A stretch of DNA of 64,000 bases from Salinibacter altiplanensis. GTDB lineage: Bacteria > Bacteroidota > Rhodothermia > Rhodothermales > Salinibacteraceae. Location: NCBI RefSeq assembly GCF_002894645.1, contig NZ_NCQY01000009.1, forward strand, positions 510,220 through 574,219, in the 5' to 3' direction. A program made the translations under genes and the position numbers. A model generated the notes under the pieces. It did no database searches and was not told the origin of the DNA. It saw nothing but the letters and a program-made list of their open reading frames with translations. Position 1 is the stretch's first letter; each line of letters opens with the position of its first letter. Shown piece by piece: positions 8,506-17,731 of the stretch.

Positions 8506-10146
8506 ATGCAGCTGTCCATCTCACATGGCTTCCGACCGCCGTCCCTCATGCCCATGTCGTTGACTGTCGCTTGTTGGTCGCTCCTTGGCCGCGCAGGCCG
8601 TGCCGTCCGTGGATCCCTCTTTTTCGGGGCAATTGTCTTTGCCGTCCTGCTTGGCATTGCGGCCGCGTGCCCCGTCCAGGCCCAAAGCACACGGGCCGGG
8701 GACACGTTCTACGTGAAACTCGGCGGCGGGCTCTCCGACTACGCCGGCGGGAACGACGGGTCTTTAGGCCTCGACCGGACGACCGAGCTACGAGAATTTT
8801 TTGACACCCGCAAGTTTACCGACCGCGACGCGTTTCCGTACGTGCTCGTCGGCGAGCTGGGCTACCAGTTCTCGCCGGGGCTCGGAATGGGGCTGGGCTA
8901 CCAGTTCGGACAGTATCCCTTTGTCGACGGGGTGCCCTTTACCACCACCCCGGGCACACAGGGCGAGGGCGGGGACCTCGGCCAGACGCGACACACAGTG
9001 CAGGTGCTTGCCCGATACACAGTTAGGGCGGCCGAGTGGACGCTCAGTCCGTACGTCGACGCGGGACTCAACGTGTCGTTGGGGGGATTCTCGACGGGGA
9101 TCGGCCCTCTCGTGGGGGTCGGGGTGGACGCCTCTGTGACCGACCGCACGTCGCTGTTTCTTGAGGGCCGTCTCAACTTTACGTTCGAAGACGAGGCCGT
9201 CGACGGCATCACCACCGCAACCCGCGCGGATGCGCTCAGCGCCCTGCCGGCCATCGGGCTCAAGTATACGTTCGACCGGCCCGCGGTGCCGCCCCGCATT
9301 CTGGCACTGGACGGCCCGGTCGACGTGGTGGCCGGCGAGTCGGCGGCCTTCTCGGCCCGGGTCAATGAGGAGGAGGCGACGGCGCCCCTGACGTACGAGT
9401 GGGCATTTGGCGATGGGCGCTCCGCCTCTGGGCTCACGCCGTCCCACGTCTACAACGAGCGCGGCACCTACACCGTCGCCTTCACGGCCCGCAACGAGGC
9501 GGGAACGGCCCGCGACTCTCTTTCGGTGAACGTCCTGCTTCCCCCCCGCATCGTGTCCCTCGACGCCGCCCCCCGTCCGACCTCGGAGGGCGAGCCGGTG
9601 CGCTTCAGCAGCGAGGTGGACGGCGCCCGGCCGATTGAACGGCGGTGGACCTTCGGGGACGGCACCACCGGCACGGGGCGCTCTCCCACTCACACCTACG
9701 ACGAGCCGGGCGAGTACACGGTCCGCCTCCTCGCTGCCAACGAGGACGGGAAGGCCACGGACTCGCTGGCCCTGCAGGTGGAGCGGACCCTCCCGGCGCT
9801 CTGCCAGACGGTGGAGGAGTTCAACACTGTGTACTTTGCCCTGGGGGCGAGTCAGCTCAGCCCCGAGGCAGAGCAGAAGCTACAGGAAAACGCGGAGGTG
9901 CTCCGCACATGCCCGAACCTGTCGGTCCGCGTGGAGGGCTTCGCGTCCCCGGACGAGCAGACCCCGCAGGCGCTCTCGGAGGCACGGGCCCAGGCAGTCG
10001 CCGCCTTCTACGAAGAAGGCGACATTGCCCCCGATCGGGTCACGACGAGCGGCGAGGGGGCCGTTGGCGATCCGGTCGGCAAGAAGGGCGCCGGCGACCA
10101 GAACCGCCGGGCCGACTCCCTGCCGCAGCGCGATGACGACCAGTAG
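8506..10146 (+). CDS. Outer-membrane barrel, two PKD domains and OmpA-like domain
   Basis: A secreted protein of about 546 residues. After a signal peptide ending near CPVQAQS comes a barrel-like domain of about 210 residues with repeated GLGYQFGQYPF-type amphipathic strands. Two PKD-type Ig domains follow, each with the WAFGDG / WTFGDGTTGTG signature and a TYTV or EYTV strand. The C-terminus is OmpA-like (NTVYFALGASQLSPEAEQKL ... GEGAVGD ... NRRAD). It would sit in the outer membrane and bind peptidoglycan. The barrel part is closely similar to the stand-alone protein at 20600-21289. Starts at 8548 or 8554 are alternatives. It follows B2 by 230 bases in the same direction, but a role in peptide export is speculative. 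Confidence 0.82.
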   Translation: MQLSISHGFRPPSLMPMSLTVACWSLLGRAGRAVRGSLFFGAIVFAVLLGIAAACPVQAQSTRAGDTFYVKLGGGLSDYAGGNDGSLGLDRTTELREFFDTRKFTDRDAFPYVLVGELGYQFSPGLGMGLGYQFGQYPFVDGVPFTTTPGTQGEGGDLGQTRHTVQVLARYTVRAAEWTLSPYVDAGLNVSLGGFSTGIGPLVGVGVDASVTDRTSLFLEGRLNFTFEDEAVDGITTATRADALSALPAIGLKYTFDRPAVPPRILALDGPVDVVAGESAAFSARVNEEEATAPLTYEWAFGDGRSASGLTPSHVYNERGTYTVAFTARNEAGTARDSLSVNVLLPPRIVSLDAAPRPTSEGEPVRFSSEVDGARPIERRWTFGDGTTGTGRSPTHTYDEPGEYTVRLLAANEDGKATDSLALQVERTLPALCQTVEEFNTVYFALGASQLSPEAEQKLQENAEVLRTCPNLSVRVEGFASPDEQTPQALSEARAQAVAAFYEEGDIAPDRVTTSGEGAVGDPVGKKGAGDQNRRADSLPQRDDDQ

Positions 10147-10159
10147 CCGCGCGAACAAC

Positions 10160-10188
10160 GGTTGTCCTGCCCCCGTCGGCAGGACGAC
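10160..10188 (+). terminator. Terminator-like hairpin after the OmpA fusion gene
   Basis: An inverted repeat GGTTGTCCTGCC / GGCAGGACGACC with a six-base loop lies 14 bases after the stop of the preceding gene. The stem is 12 base pairs with one mismatch. There is no long T run behind it, so intrinsic termination is likely but not certain. I see no gene in the rest of the gap up to 10521. Confidence 0.5.
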
Positions 10189-10521
10189 CGCCTCATTTCT
10201 CCGGGGGGCCGTCGTTTTCGCCGGACTCGTGCTCCGCTCCGTCGGAGTGCATTTTCGGCTCTCAAAGACCAACCCGCGCACCTGGAGCCCTCCACTCTGC
10301 TCATTGGGAACGGGCCACAGGAGCAGTAGAGGCAAGCCAAAATTTTTACGAAGCCTAGCGGAGCCCTATCATTTTTGTATTGCAAAATAATCAAACGATA
10401 AGAACTTTTCATTTCGAAATACCGCCGTCGACAGGAATTCGGGCCCGGCGTGCTCTTCTGCCTGGTCGATTCCGCGCAGCTTTCTTCTTCGGACTTTCTG
10501 TCTCCTCGACCCGACGAGACC

Positions 10522-12549
10522 ATGAGGCGACCACACCCCACGAGACGTGCGCTTTCCCTTGCGCTGCTCTTCGCCCTCTTTCCCTTCGCGGCCTCGGCCC
10601 AGACGCCCAACGCCTGGGTCAACGAGCTTCACTACGACAATGTCGGGGGCGATGCCGACGAGTTCGTTGAGGTCATCATTGAGGACGCCGGCAGCGTCGA
10701 CCTCCGCCGATTCCAGGTGCTTCACTACAACGGCGCGGACGGCGACCCCGACGCCGCGGCGCCGGTCGCCCTCAATGAGTTCACGGCGGGCGCGGCCGTC
10801 GGCGGCTTTTCTCTATATTCGTACAACTACACGGACAATGGGGAGACGCTTCAAAACGGCACGGAGGCCCTCGCGCTCTGCTTCGACAGCAATGACGACG
10901 GCACGTTTGATGCGCTACTGGCCAGCGGCGGCACCGATCAGTTTTTGAGCTACGAGGGCACGCTGACCGGGACGACCGGGGCCGGATGTGCGGGCGGCGA
11001 GACGAGCACTCAGATTGGGGCCGACGAGTCTCCCCCGTCTCCCGTCGGAGAGTCCGTACAGCTGGAGGGATCCGGCACCTCGTACAGCGACTTCGCCTGG
11101 ACGGGCCCTCTTCCGAGCACGCCGGGGGCCGTAAACACGGGACAAACCCTGGGCGGCGGCCCCATTACCGTCGACGACGACGGCCCGGCCGACTACGCGT
11201 CCATCCAGGCGGCCATCGACGCGGCGGATGCGGGGGCGACCATCGAGGTACGGGACGGCCTGTACGCCGAAGACCTCACCGTGGACAAGACGCTCACGCT
11301 CGAAGGCGCAAACGCAGCCCTTCCCAGCGGGGCCCCTCGCGGGGACGAGGCCACCATCGAGGGACAAGTGATCGTTTCCGCCAGTGAGGTGGTCGTCAAC
11401 GGGTTCAAGATGACCGGCGGCACGCCCTCGGCGAATCCCAACGCCACCGTCGGCCTCTTCCTACAACCCGGAACGAGCGGACACACGATTGCAAACAACG
11501 AGCTCACCGGCCCGGGCGCCGGCGGGGAGGTGCGGGGCCTCGTGACGAGTACCGGGCCCGTGACCGACGTCACGATCCGCCACAACGGGGTGTCCGGGTG
11601 GACCTCCGGCCTCTTTCTGAACCCGGGAGCGGAAGCCTTCAGTATCGAAGGCAACGAGATCCGCGACAACACCACGGGCATCGAGGCCAGCGACGTGGGG
11701 CCGGACGTGACGGCCGCGCAGAACTGCATCACCGGCAATGCCACTGCGGGCATTGAGGCATCTGGGGGGCACATTCTCACCGCCACCAGCAACTACTGGG
11801 GGGCCGCCAGTGGGCCGGGCGGCACCTATCCTGGCAGTGGCGACGCGGTGCTTGGCCCCGTCACGGTCGACTTCAGCCCCGAGCCGGTGGCGGCCTGCCC
11901 GAGCGGCGACCCGACGCCCGACTGTGAGGCCACCACGCTGAGCGAATCCGTCACTCCGCCCGAGGGCAGGGATCCCGGCGTGGTAACCGCCACCTTTGCC
12001 AACGCAGACGGCCTCGAGGAGATCGAGTATACGAGGCTGGACAACTTCACCGTCACCGGCGAACCGGACGGCTTTACACGGAACGGGGACACGTGGACGG
12101 CGGACGACCCCCAGGATCCGCCCACGACAGCCGGGTTCGACCTGACCCAGGCCACCATCGGGGACCCGTCGACGTACTTTGCCATCGCCGCCAGCACGTG
12201 CCCCACTCAGGACGACGGGCAGCTGGAGGTGAACTTCGACCCCATCCACGAGCTCTCTCCCGAGGCGCCCGCCGCCATGCAGTTCGCGGGCAACGCCCCC
12301 AATCCGTTCGGCGACCGGACGACCATCGAGTTCGCCCTGCCCAGGCCGACGACCGTCACCCTCACGGTGTACGATACGATGGGCCGGCGCGTGGCGACGC
12401 TCGCGGACGGGGCCCAGCGGGCCGGAACCCACCGGATTGACTGGGACGGCCGCACCGGCACCGGGCACGCCCTGGCGAGCGGCGTCTACCTGCTGCGTCT
12501 CACGACGGACAAGCAGACCTTCACTAGGCGGATGACCCTCATTCGCTGA
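10522..12549 (+). CDS. Secreted lamin-tail/beta-helix protein with Por-type C-terminal domain
   Basis: A 675-residue secreted protein. A signal peptide (FALFPFAASAQ) is followed by a lamin-tail-like domain (NAWVNELHYDN ... ADEFVEVIIEDAG). A right-handed beta-helix comes next, starting near ITVDDDGPADYASIQAAIDA and carrying repeated NNEL/RHNGV/EGNEI turns. The last 85 residues form a Por secretion/FlgD-like sorting domain (PNPFGDRTTIEFALP ... TLTVYDTMGRRVATL ... GVYLLRL). In Bacteroidota and Rhodothermota such C-terminal domains direct type IX secretion or surface attachment. The substrate of the beta-helix is unknown. ATG 10522 is chosen because it gives a complete signal peptide. Confidence 0.82.
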   Translation: MRRPHPTRRALSLALLFALFPFAASAQTPNAWVNELHYDNVGGDADEFVEVIIEDAGSVDLRRFQVLHYNGADGDPDAAAPVALNEFTAGAAVGGFSLYSYNYTDNGETLQNGTEALALCFDSNDDGTFDALLASGGTDQFLSYEGTLTGTTGAGCAGGETSTQIGADESPPSPVGESVQLEGSGTSYSDFAWTGPLPSTPGAVNTGQTLGGGPITVDDDGPADYASIQAAIDAADAGATIEVRDGLYAEDLTVDKTLTLEGANAALPSGAPRGDEATIEGQVIVSASEVVVNGFKMTGGTPSANPNATVGLFLQPGTSGHTIANNELTGPGAGGEVRGLVTSTGPVTDVTIRHNGVSGWTSGLFLNPGAEAFSIEGNEIRDNTTGIEASDVGPDVTAAQNCITGNATAGIEASGGHILTATSNYWGAASGPGGTYPGSGDAVLGPVTVDFSPEPVAACPSGDPTPDCEATTLSESVTPPEGRDPGVVTATFANADGLEEIEYTRLDNFTVTGEPDGFTRNGDTWTADDPQDPPTTAGFDLTQATIGDPSTYFAIAASTCPTQDDGQLEVNFDPIHELSPEAPAAMQFAGNAPNPFGDRTTIEFALPRPTTVTLTVYDTMGRRVATLADGAQRAGTHRIDWDGRTGTGHALASGVYLLRLTTDKQTFTRRMTLIR

Positions 12550-12625
12550 CCGCCGCGTGCAGGTCCCGCCTTCACGCCACTCGACGTTGTACATCTTGTT
12601 CTCTGCAAACACCGCCCAACCTGTC

Positions 12626-12790
12626 ATGAGCGCCCCCCCGTCTTCCTCCGACCCCGACGCCAATCCCTCTTCCGAGTCTTCCAACCCCGACACGTCCCGG
12701 ACGCCGTTCGTCGAGCCGGAGCTGCGACGCGAGACGGACCTGATCCGTGGGACGGGCGACCGTCACCACTTCGAATCGACGGCCAGTTGA
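12626..12790 (+). CDS. Small peptide with lasso-type leader spacing, possible precursor A3
   Basis: A 54-residue peptide with a low-complexity Ser/Asp/Pro N-terminus followed by TPFVEPELRRETDLIRGTG. F28, P31, L33, T37 and T43 have exactly the spacing seen in A1 and A2 (aromatic-xx-P-x-L-x3-x-x5-T-x). The remaining ten residues, DRHHFESTAS, would be the core. There is no Asp or Glu at core positions 7-9 (Glu is at 6), so a lasso ring is doubtful. The final residue is Ser, the residue phosphorylated at the C-terminus in paeninodin-type peptides, and a second kinase/PqqD pair lies 2 kb away. It could instead be an unrelated conserved small protein. Confidence 0.45.
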   Translation: MSAPPSSSDPDANPSSESSNPDTSRTPFVEPELRRETDLIRGTGDRHHFESTAS

Positions 12791-12826
12791 CCACCGGCGA
12801 TGCTTTCGCTCCCTTGCCCTTTCGTT

Positions 12827-14815
12827 ATGCGGTGCACGACACTTCTTCTGGTCTTCAGCCTCTTCTGCGGGGCCGCCTCGGCGCAGAACGACTTCGTCGT
12901 AGAGCAGTCGGCCCCGGCCCCCGGCACGGCCGACAGGTCCCTCACCGATACGGTGGCGTTTTCGTTCAGCAAGGAAGTGGACGTGAGCACCGACTGGGAC
13001 TCGCGGTTTGTGGAGATGCCCGGTGGGGCGCTGTCGATCAACGGGGTGTCCCTCTGTCTCAACTTTCAGGGCGAGTGCGGTGGGGGAAACGACGTCCCCC
13101 GGCACGTCCGCTTTCGGGTCACCCACCAGCCGGACACCGACTACACATGGCTGGTGTACGCGGTCCAGAGCGCGGCGGGCCCATCAATGACGGCCCCCTA
13201 CGCCCTGCGCTACACGACCGCCTCGACAATTGGTCAGGGCGCAGTCACCGGCTCCGTCGACGCGCCCGTGCCCAGTCAGACCACCCTCGCCTCCAAGACA
13301 GCGTCGGATGTGCGCCCGGCCCTTCGCACCCTGGCCGAGGGCCTGCGACACCGCGACCGGGGCCGCCCCATGTTCGATTCGCGGGATCCCCACCCCGACT
13401 CCGTCGGCCCGGACGAGGGGCCATCTTCTTCTGCTCGCGTCCGCACCCTGGGCCCCAAAGACGCCGGGCAGGGCCCGTTCACCCAGATCCTCCTGCTCGA
13501 CGAGTTCTCGGTGGACGAGACCGACTGGACCGTCCAGGGGGCCGACGTACTGTTCGGATCGTCCGGGGCCTACGCCGTCGAGTCCGTGCGCCCAGGCGCC
13601 TACGTACCGGTCGCGGTGCGCTATACCGACGGCACGAACACCACCATCGACGCGCTCGGCTTCCACGACCCCGATGAGGACGGGACGCCCGACGCAGTGG
13701 ACGTCGACGGGGGCGAGCTCACCGGCATCGATTTGCAGCTGTTTTCGTTTCCGCGCACCACCGCCCGCGCCGAGTCGACCCTCCCCGTCGCCCAAGACTC
13801 GGCGGCCCACTACGCCTCGGACCAGGAGCTCCGGTGGCTGCAGGCCGGGGGGGGCCTGCGCCCCGACGGCGCCGCCCACGCGTGGACGTACCGGTTCTAC
13901 TCGCCGTCGAAGGACCTGAAGACGGAGGTGACGGTCACCCCGCTGGACGTGACGGTGGATACCACCTCCGGGCCCGGCCTCCTGGCGGCGATGAGCCCCA
14001 TTCCCAGTGGCTTTATCGACAGCGACGAGGCACTTCAGATTGCCCTGGGCGCCGGGGGCCAGGCATTCGCCGACTCGTACGCCCCGGACAACCTGACGAC
14101 GCTCCTCTCCGGGGGACATCTCTTCTGGACGAACCCGCCGATGCCGGGCGAAGAGTTCTGGCACGCCCGGCTGATCGGGCGCACGAGCTCCACCACCGAA
14201 ACGTTCGAGCGCCACATCGACCTCGAAACCGGCGACGTGTTGCCGGTCGAGCTGACCCGCCTCGCGGCCTCGACGACCGATGACGCCGTGCATCTCCACT
14301 GGCACACGGCCAGCGAGACCCACAACGCGGGCTTCGAGGTGCAGCATGCCCCCGGCGACTCGACCGTGGCGGCCGACTGGGAGGCGCTCGGTTTCGTGGA
14401 GGGGGCCGGGACGACGCAACGACCGCAGACCTACCGGTTTCGGGCGACGGACCTGCGCCCCGGCGCGCACCGCTTTCGCCTGGAGCAGCAGGACCTGGAC
14501 GGCACCAAGACTCGCTCTCGGGTCCTCACCGCGACCCTTGGGAGGGACAGCCCCCTTCGCCTCACGCGGCCCGCTCCGAACCCCGCGCGCCAGTCCGCAA
14601 CCCTGCGCTTCGGGGCTCAGGACGCCTCGTCGGTGACCCTGACGGTGTACGACGTGCTCGGCCGGAAGGTCGCGACGCTCTACGACGGCCCGCCGCCGAA
14701 GGGCCGGCTGGAGGCCGTTCGCCTGGACGCAGGCCGGTGGCCAAGCGGAACGTACTTCGTGCGCCTCGCCACCCCGCACCGCACCGCCACCCGAACGCTG
14801 ACGGTCGCCCGCTAG
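12827..14815 (+). CDS. Secreted Ig-like protein with Por-type C-terminal domain
   Basis: A 662-residue secreted protein starting with the signal peptide MRCTTLLLVFSLFCGAASAQ; ATG 12800 is an alternative nine codons upstream. The first domain resembles bacterial Ig-like (Big_5 type) folds (VVEQSAPAPGTADRSLTDTV ... FSFSKEVDV). A middle region has no recognised domain. The end carries a fibronectin-like stretch (LHWHTASETHNAGFEVQ) and a Por/T9SS-like sorting domain (PAPNPARQSATLRF ... TLTVYDVLGRKVATL ... GTYFVRLA). It is probably surface-attached or secreted. It follows the small peptide at 12626 by 36 bases. Confidence 0.78.
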   Translation: MRCTTLLLVFSLFCGAASAQNDFVVEQSAPAPGTADRSLTDTVAFSFSKEVDVSTDWDSRFVEMPGGALSINGVSLCLNFQGECGGGNDVPRHVRFRVTHQPDTDYTWLVYAVQSAAGPSMTAPYALRYTTASTIGQGAVTGSVDAPVPSQTTLASKTASDVRPALRTLAEGLRHRDRGRPMFDSRDPHPDSVGPDEGPSSSARVRTLGPKDAGQGPFTQILLLDEFSVDETDWTVQGADVLFGSSGAYAVESVRPGAYVPVAVRYTDGTNTTIDALGFHDPDEDGTPDAVDVDGGELTGIDLQLFSFPRTTARAESTLPVAQDSAAHYASDQELRWLQAGGGLRPDGAAHAWTYRFYSPSKDLKTEVTVTPLDVTVDTTSGPGLLAAMSPIPSGFIDSDEALQIALGAGGQAFADSYAPDNLTTLLSGGHLFWTNPPMPGEEFWHARLIGRTSSTTETFERHIDLETGDVLPVELTRLAASTTDDAVHLHWHTASETHNAGFEVQHAPGDSTVAADWEALGFVEGAGTTQRPQTYRFRATDLRPGAHRFRLEQQDLDGTKTRSRVLTATLGRDSPLRLTRPAPNPARQSATLRFGAQDASSVTLTVYDVLGRKVATLYDGPPPKGRLEAVRLDAGRWPSGTYFVRLATPHRTATRTLTVAR

Positions 14816-14843
14816 CGCAATCGTCGGGGCCGCATCGCCGGAT

Positions 14844-15857
14844 TTATACGGCGTCGGGCGTGCTCTCCTTCATCAGTGGCGCCAGCAGCTCATGAACCCT
14901 TCCGGGGTCCTCAAGAACATCGTGGCCTGCCCGGAACCGATAGGCCCGCGTCTGCTCCACCAGCCGGCGGAGCACGGTGAGGTGACGATCGGCGATGCGG
15001 GGCGTGGGCGACAGGAAGAAGGCCCCCTGCGCGAGGAGCTGGTCGAGCGCCGGCTTGGGGCCTATGGACTCGACGTGGCTGTCCGGCCCGCCATCAATCT
15101 CAGGCAGCACCAGCAGACGGGGCGTGCACGCGGGACGAGAGGGGCCGAGGGAAATTTGCTCCGCGTCAACCGCCCACTTGGCCGAATTGCTCAGGGACGC
15201 CGGCCAGTCCGGCCCCATAAGCTCGGGGAAGTGCTCCATTGCCTCCGGCCCCACGCACACGGGACCCCGAAACGAGTGTGCCACCGCCCGCCCCTCTTCT
15301 TCTCGGAGCAGCACCGTGTCGTCGGACACGTGTGCCCATCCGTTCCGCAGCAGGCTCAGCGCAACAGTGGTCTTCCCCTGCCCGCTCCGGGCCGGACACA
15401 AGAGGCCGCGTCCGTCGTGGGCCAGCGCCGCGGCGTGCAATGGAAACCAGCCCCGGTGCCGACACAAGAGGCCAAGGCTGAGCACCACGAGGTGAAACAG
15501 CGGATCCCGCGCTTTTTGCGTCCGGGCGTCGAGCAGCGCCGGCCGAACCGTCCCGTCGGCCCGGCCGGTCTCGAGACGCACCGCGACCGTGGCGTCCTCG
15601 TGGCGCAGGACCATGTGCTCCGGGGCGTTCCAGACCTCGATCCCGCAGCGTGCGCTTGTGCCCACGTGCCGGGCCGCCCTGGGCCGGTCGAGGGGCGGCC
15701 GGCCGACACAGAACGACAGCGTGAGGTCGGCGGGCTCGTCGGCCGAGTGGGGCTCCGCCCCCTTGTAGCGCAGGGTGCGGCGAAGCAGGTTCTGAATCCC
15801 GGCGTCATCGCTTGCGGCCCGGAGACGGAGTCCATGCAGGCGGTAGGAGAGCGACAT
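14844..15857 (-). CDS. HPr-kinase-like protein K2
   Basis: A 337-residue HPr-kinase-like protein and paralogue of K1. It has the nucleotide loop CPARSGQGKTT (residues 154-164), then WAHVSDDTVLL, and shares the N-terminal HGLRLR block with K1. Members next to lasso genes phosphorylate precursor Ser residues. It is transcribed away from a second PqqD-like gene, with 96 bases between the two starts, so the pair may share a divergent promoter region. No cyclase, protease or exporter gene lies next to it; the complete set at 1-8.3 kb could supply those. Confidence 0.75.
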   Translation of the reverse strand: MSLSYRLHGLRLRAASDDAGIQNLLRRTLRYKGAEPHSADEPADLTLSFCVGRPPLDRPRAARHVGTSARCGIEVWNAPEHMVLRHEDATVAVRLETGRADGTVRPALLDARTQKARDPLFHLVVLSLGLLCRHRGWFPLHAAALAHDGRGLLCPARSGQGKTTVALSLLRNGWAHVSDDTVLLREEEGRAVAHSFRGPVCVGPEAMEHFPELMGPDWPASLSNSAKWAVDAEQISLGPSRPACTPRLLVLPEIDGGPDSHVESIGPKPALDQLLAQGAFFLSPTPRIADRHLTVLRRLVEQTRAYRFRAGHDVLEDPGRVHELLAPLMKESTPDAV

Positions 15858-15953
15858 GGTCCTTCACACTGGCTGTCGCGGGATGTGGAAGCGGGCCCCA
15901 GTGCATTTCAGGCCACGTGATCGACCACTTTTTTATAACCACAAAACAAAGAC

Positions 15954-16241
15954 ATGGATTCGTACCGTTCCCGCCCTGACGTCGTGTCCACCAAGATCGA
16001 CGAGAAGACGTCGGTACTGCTCCACCTGGAGGCGCAGCAGTACTACTCCCTCAACGAAACCGGCACCCGCATCTGGGACCTCCTCACGCGGGGCCACGAC
16101 GCCCAGGCCATCGCCGTCGCCATGACGGAGGACTGGGACGTGTCCCGGGGCAAAGCACTGCGCTCCGTGCGGGCATTTCTCCAGACGCTACGCGAGGCGA
16201 ATCTCGTGGAAACCACAAGCGATGGCACCGCCGGGTCATAG
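15954..16241 (+). CDS. Second PqqD-like recognition protein
   Basis: A 95-residue PqqD-family protein. The core block VLLHLEAQQYYSLNETGTRIWDLL is the family signature, and the rest is helical. Such proteins bind RiPP leaders. It is read divergently from K2. A TTTTTTATAA stretch at 15928-15937 lies 17 bases upstream of the start and could be part of the promoter. No precursor gene is adjacent; the nearest candidate is the small peptide at 12626-12790. Confidence 0.78.
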   Translation: MDSYRSRPDVVSTKIDEKTSVLLHLEAQQYYSLNETGTRIWDLLTRGHDAQAIAVAMTEDWDVSRGKALRSVRAFLQTLREANLVETTSDGTAGS

Positions 16242-16250
16242 AGAGGATTT

Positions 16251-16472
16251 TTATTCCGCCTGGGTGACCGCCGTTAGGTTGTCCTCAGGCTCGCGGTCGA
16301 TGAGCAGCGTGAAGGGACCCACACCGGCCCGGGCGGGCTTCCCGTCGACCGTCACGGGGATGTCCTGCGTCCCGCTCGTGAGCCTGCGTGTCTTTCGGCA
16401 GAGCGTCCGCTGGTCCCCGGCGCCCACGTCGCTCTCCTCGGCGAAGACGCCAATCTCGACCGGGAGATCCAT
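16251..16472 (-). pseudogene. Remnant of the C-terminal end of an ABC-2/M1-type aminopeptidase
   Basis: About 73 codons whose translation (LPVEIGVFAEESDV ... VTVDGKPARAGVGPFTLLID) resembles the C-terminal strand-rich end of M1-family aminopeptidases fused to ABC-2 permeases. In those the pattern is PARAG-DP-LLIDR-DN, and here it ends ...LLIDREPEDNL. The usual upstream catalytic domain (HExxH) is missing, so this is a leftover fragment. Between 16473 and 16801 I see no further gene. Confidence 0.5.
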
Positions 16473-16801
16473 CGGCGCCTCCGTAGGGACGGTTCATTTC
16501 GATCGGACTCAGTTGTATCAGGCATTCGCCCCGGGCCTGTCTGGGCCGTTCGTCCACGGAGCCCCCCGTAGAGCCGGTATCGTCGGCAACTCATCGACTG
16601 CCCTCACCGATCCACCGAGCGGGCCGAACCGGTCGCCACAAGAAAGGCATTGTTTTTTCTGGCAACGCAGGCCGGGCCACCTGTCGGCAGGACCGGCCTC
16701 AAAGCATCGGCGGGTCGCAGATTCCCGTCGCACTACTTCGGCAGTCATGCTGCCTCAGCACGTGCGCACAGGACACACAAACAGGACAGAGACGCACAGT
16801 C

Positions 16802-17671
16802 ATGCTTCAGGATCGCTCCCCGACCAGCGGGGCTTCTCCAGGCAGAATTTCTACAGGTCCTCTCCTAACCGCTACGGCGTTTCTAGTGGTGCTCGGCTCG
16901 CTTTTGATCGCGAGCCCCGCCGCTGGACAGGGCAACATGGGCACACCCGGGTCCGAGGCCCCAGCCTCCAAAGACGCCAGCCCCGGCATCGACGCGCAGG
17001 CCAGCCTCCAGGTCATCGGGGCGGTCCCCCGAGGCGGCCTCCGGGACAATATCAGCTTCGGGGGCGGCCTGCAGGGCTTCATTGGCGGCTGGGTCGGCCA
17101 GGGCCCGCTCATGCTGGGCCTGGACGTCGCCTTCCTCGGCTACGGCCACACGACCGACCAGGTGCCCTTCAGCTCCACGGTCGGGCCGCGGGTGCCGGTG
17201 GAGGTTTCCACCAGCAACAACGTGCTGGAAACGCACCTGTCGGCCCGGCTTCAGCACCGAAGCGGCCGTTTTCGCCCGTACGCCGAGGGACTGGTCGGCT
17301 TCAAGTACCTCTTCACCCGCACCCAGATCGGGGACGGGGATTTCGGGGACGGGCCTGGACGGGACCTCAAAGACGAGATCGCCAGCTCGACCAACTACGA
17401 CGACTTTGCCCTCAGCGGCGGGGCCGGGGCCGGCGTCGACGTCCGGGTCTTTCGGCAGGAAGAGGCGGCGAAGACGGTGCAGGCGGTGAGCCTGCGCCTG
17501 GGCGCGCAGTACCTGCTGGGGACGGAGGCGGAGTACCTCGCCGAGGGGACGCTGGCCGACGAGGACGGGAGCGGCCAGCTCGAAGCCGACGAGCTGGACG
17601 TGCGACGCTCGCGGACGACGTTCCTGCAGCCGCAGTTCGGCGTCACCCTCCGGCTGGGCGGCACCGATTAG
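16802..17671 (+). CDS. Outer-membrane beta-barrel protein
   Basis: A 289-residue protein with a signal-like segment (LVVLGSLLIASPAAGQ) and repeated alternating strands such as GGGLQGFIGGWVGQGPLMLGL and YAEGLVGFKYLF. It ends in FLQPQFGVTLRLGG, typical of a barrel closing strand. The conserved family is not identified. It is flanked by gene remnants on both sides. Acidic loops fit a halophile. It could be a porin-like or adhesive surface protein. Confidence 0.7.
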   Translation: MLQDRSPTSGASPGRISTGPLLTATAFLVVLGSLLIASPAAGQGNMGTPGSEAPASKDASPGIDAQASLQVIGAVPRGGLRDNISFGGGLQGFIGGWVGQGPLMLGLDVAFLGYGHTTDQVPFSSTVGPRVPVEVSTSNNVLETHLSARLQHRSGRFRPYAEGLVGFKYLFTRTQIGDGDFGDGPGRDLKDEIASSTNYDDFALSGGAGAGVDVRVFRQEEAAKTVQAVSLRLGAQYLLGTEAEYLAEGTLADEDGSGQLEADELDVRRSRTTFLQPQFGVTLRLGGTD

Positions 17672-17731
17672 CGGACGGGCGACGGCCCTGGTCTTCCGAC
17701 GAGCATATCGTCACGACTGTGATTTCCAGCT

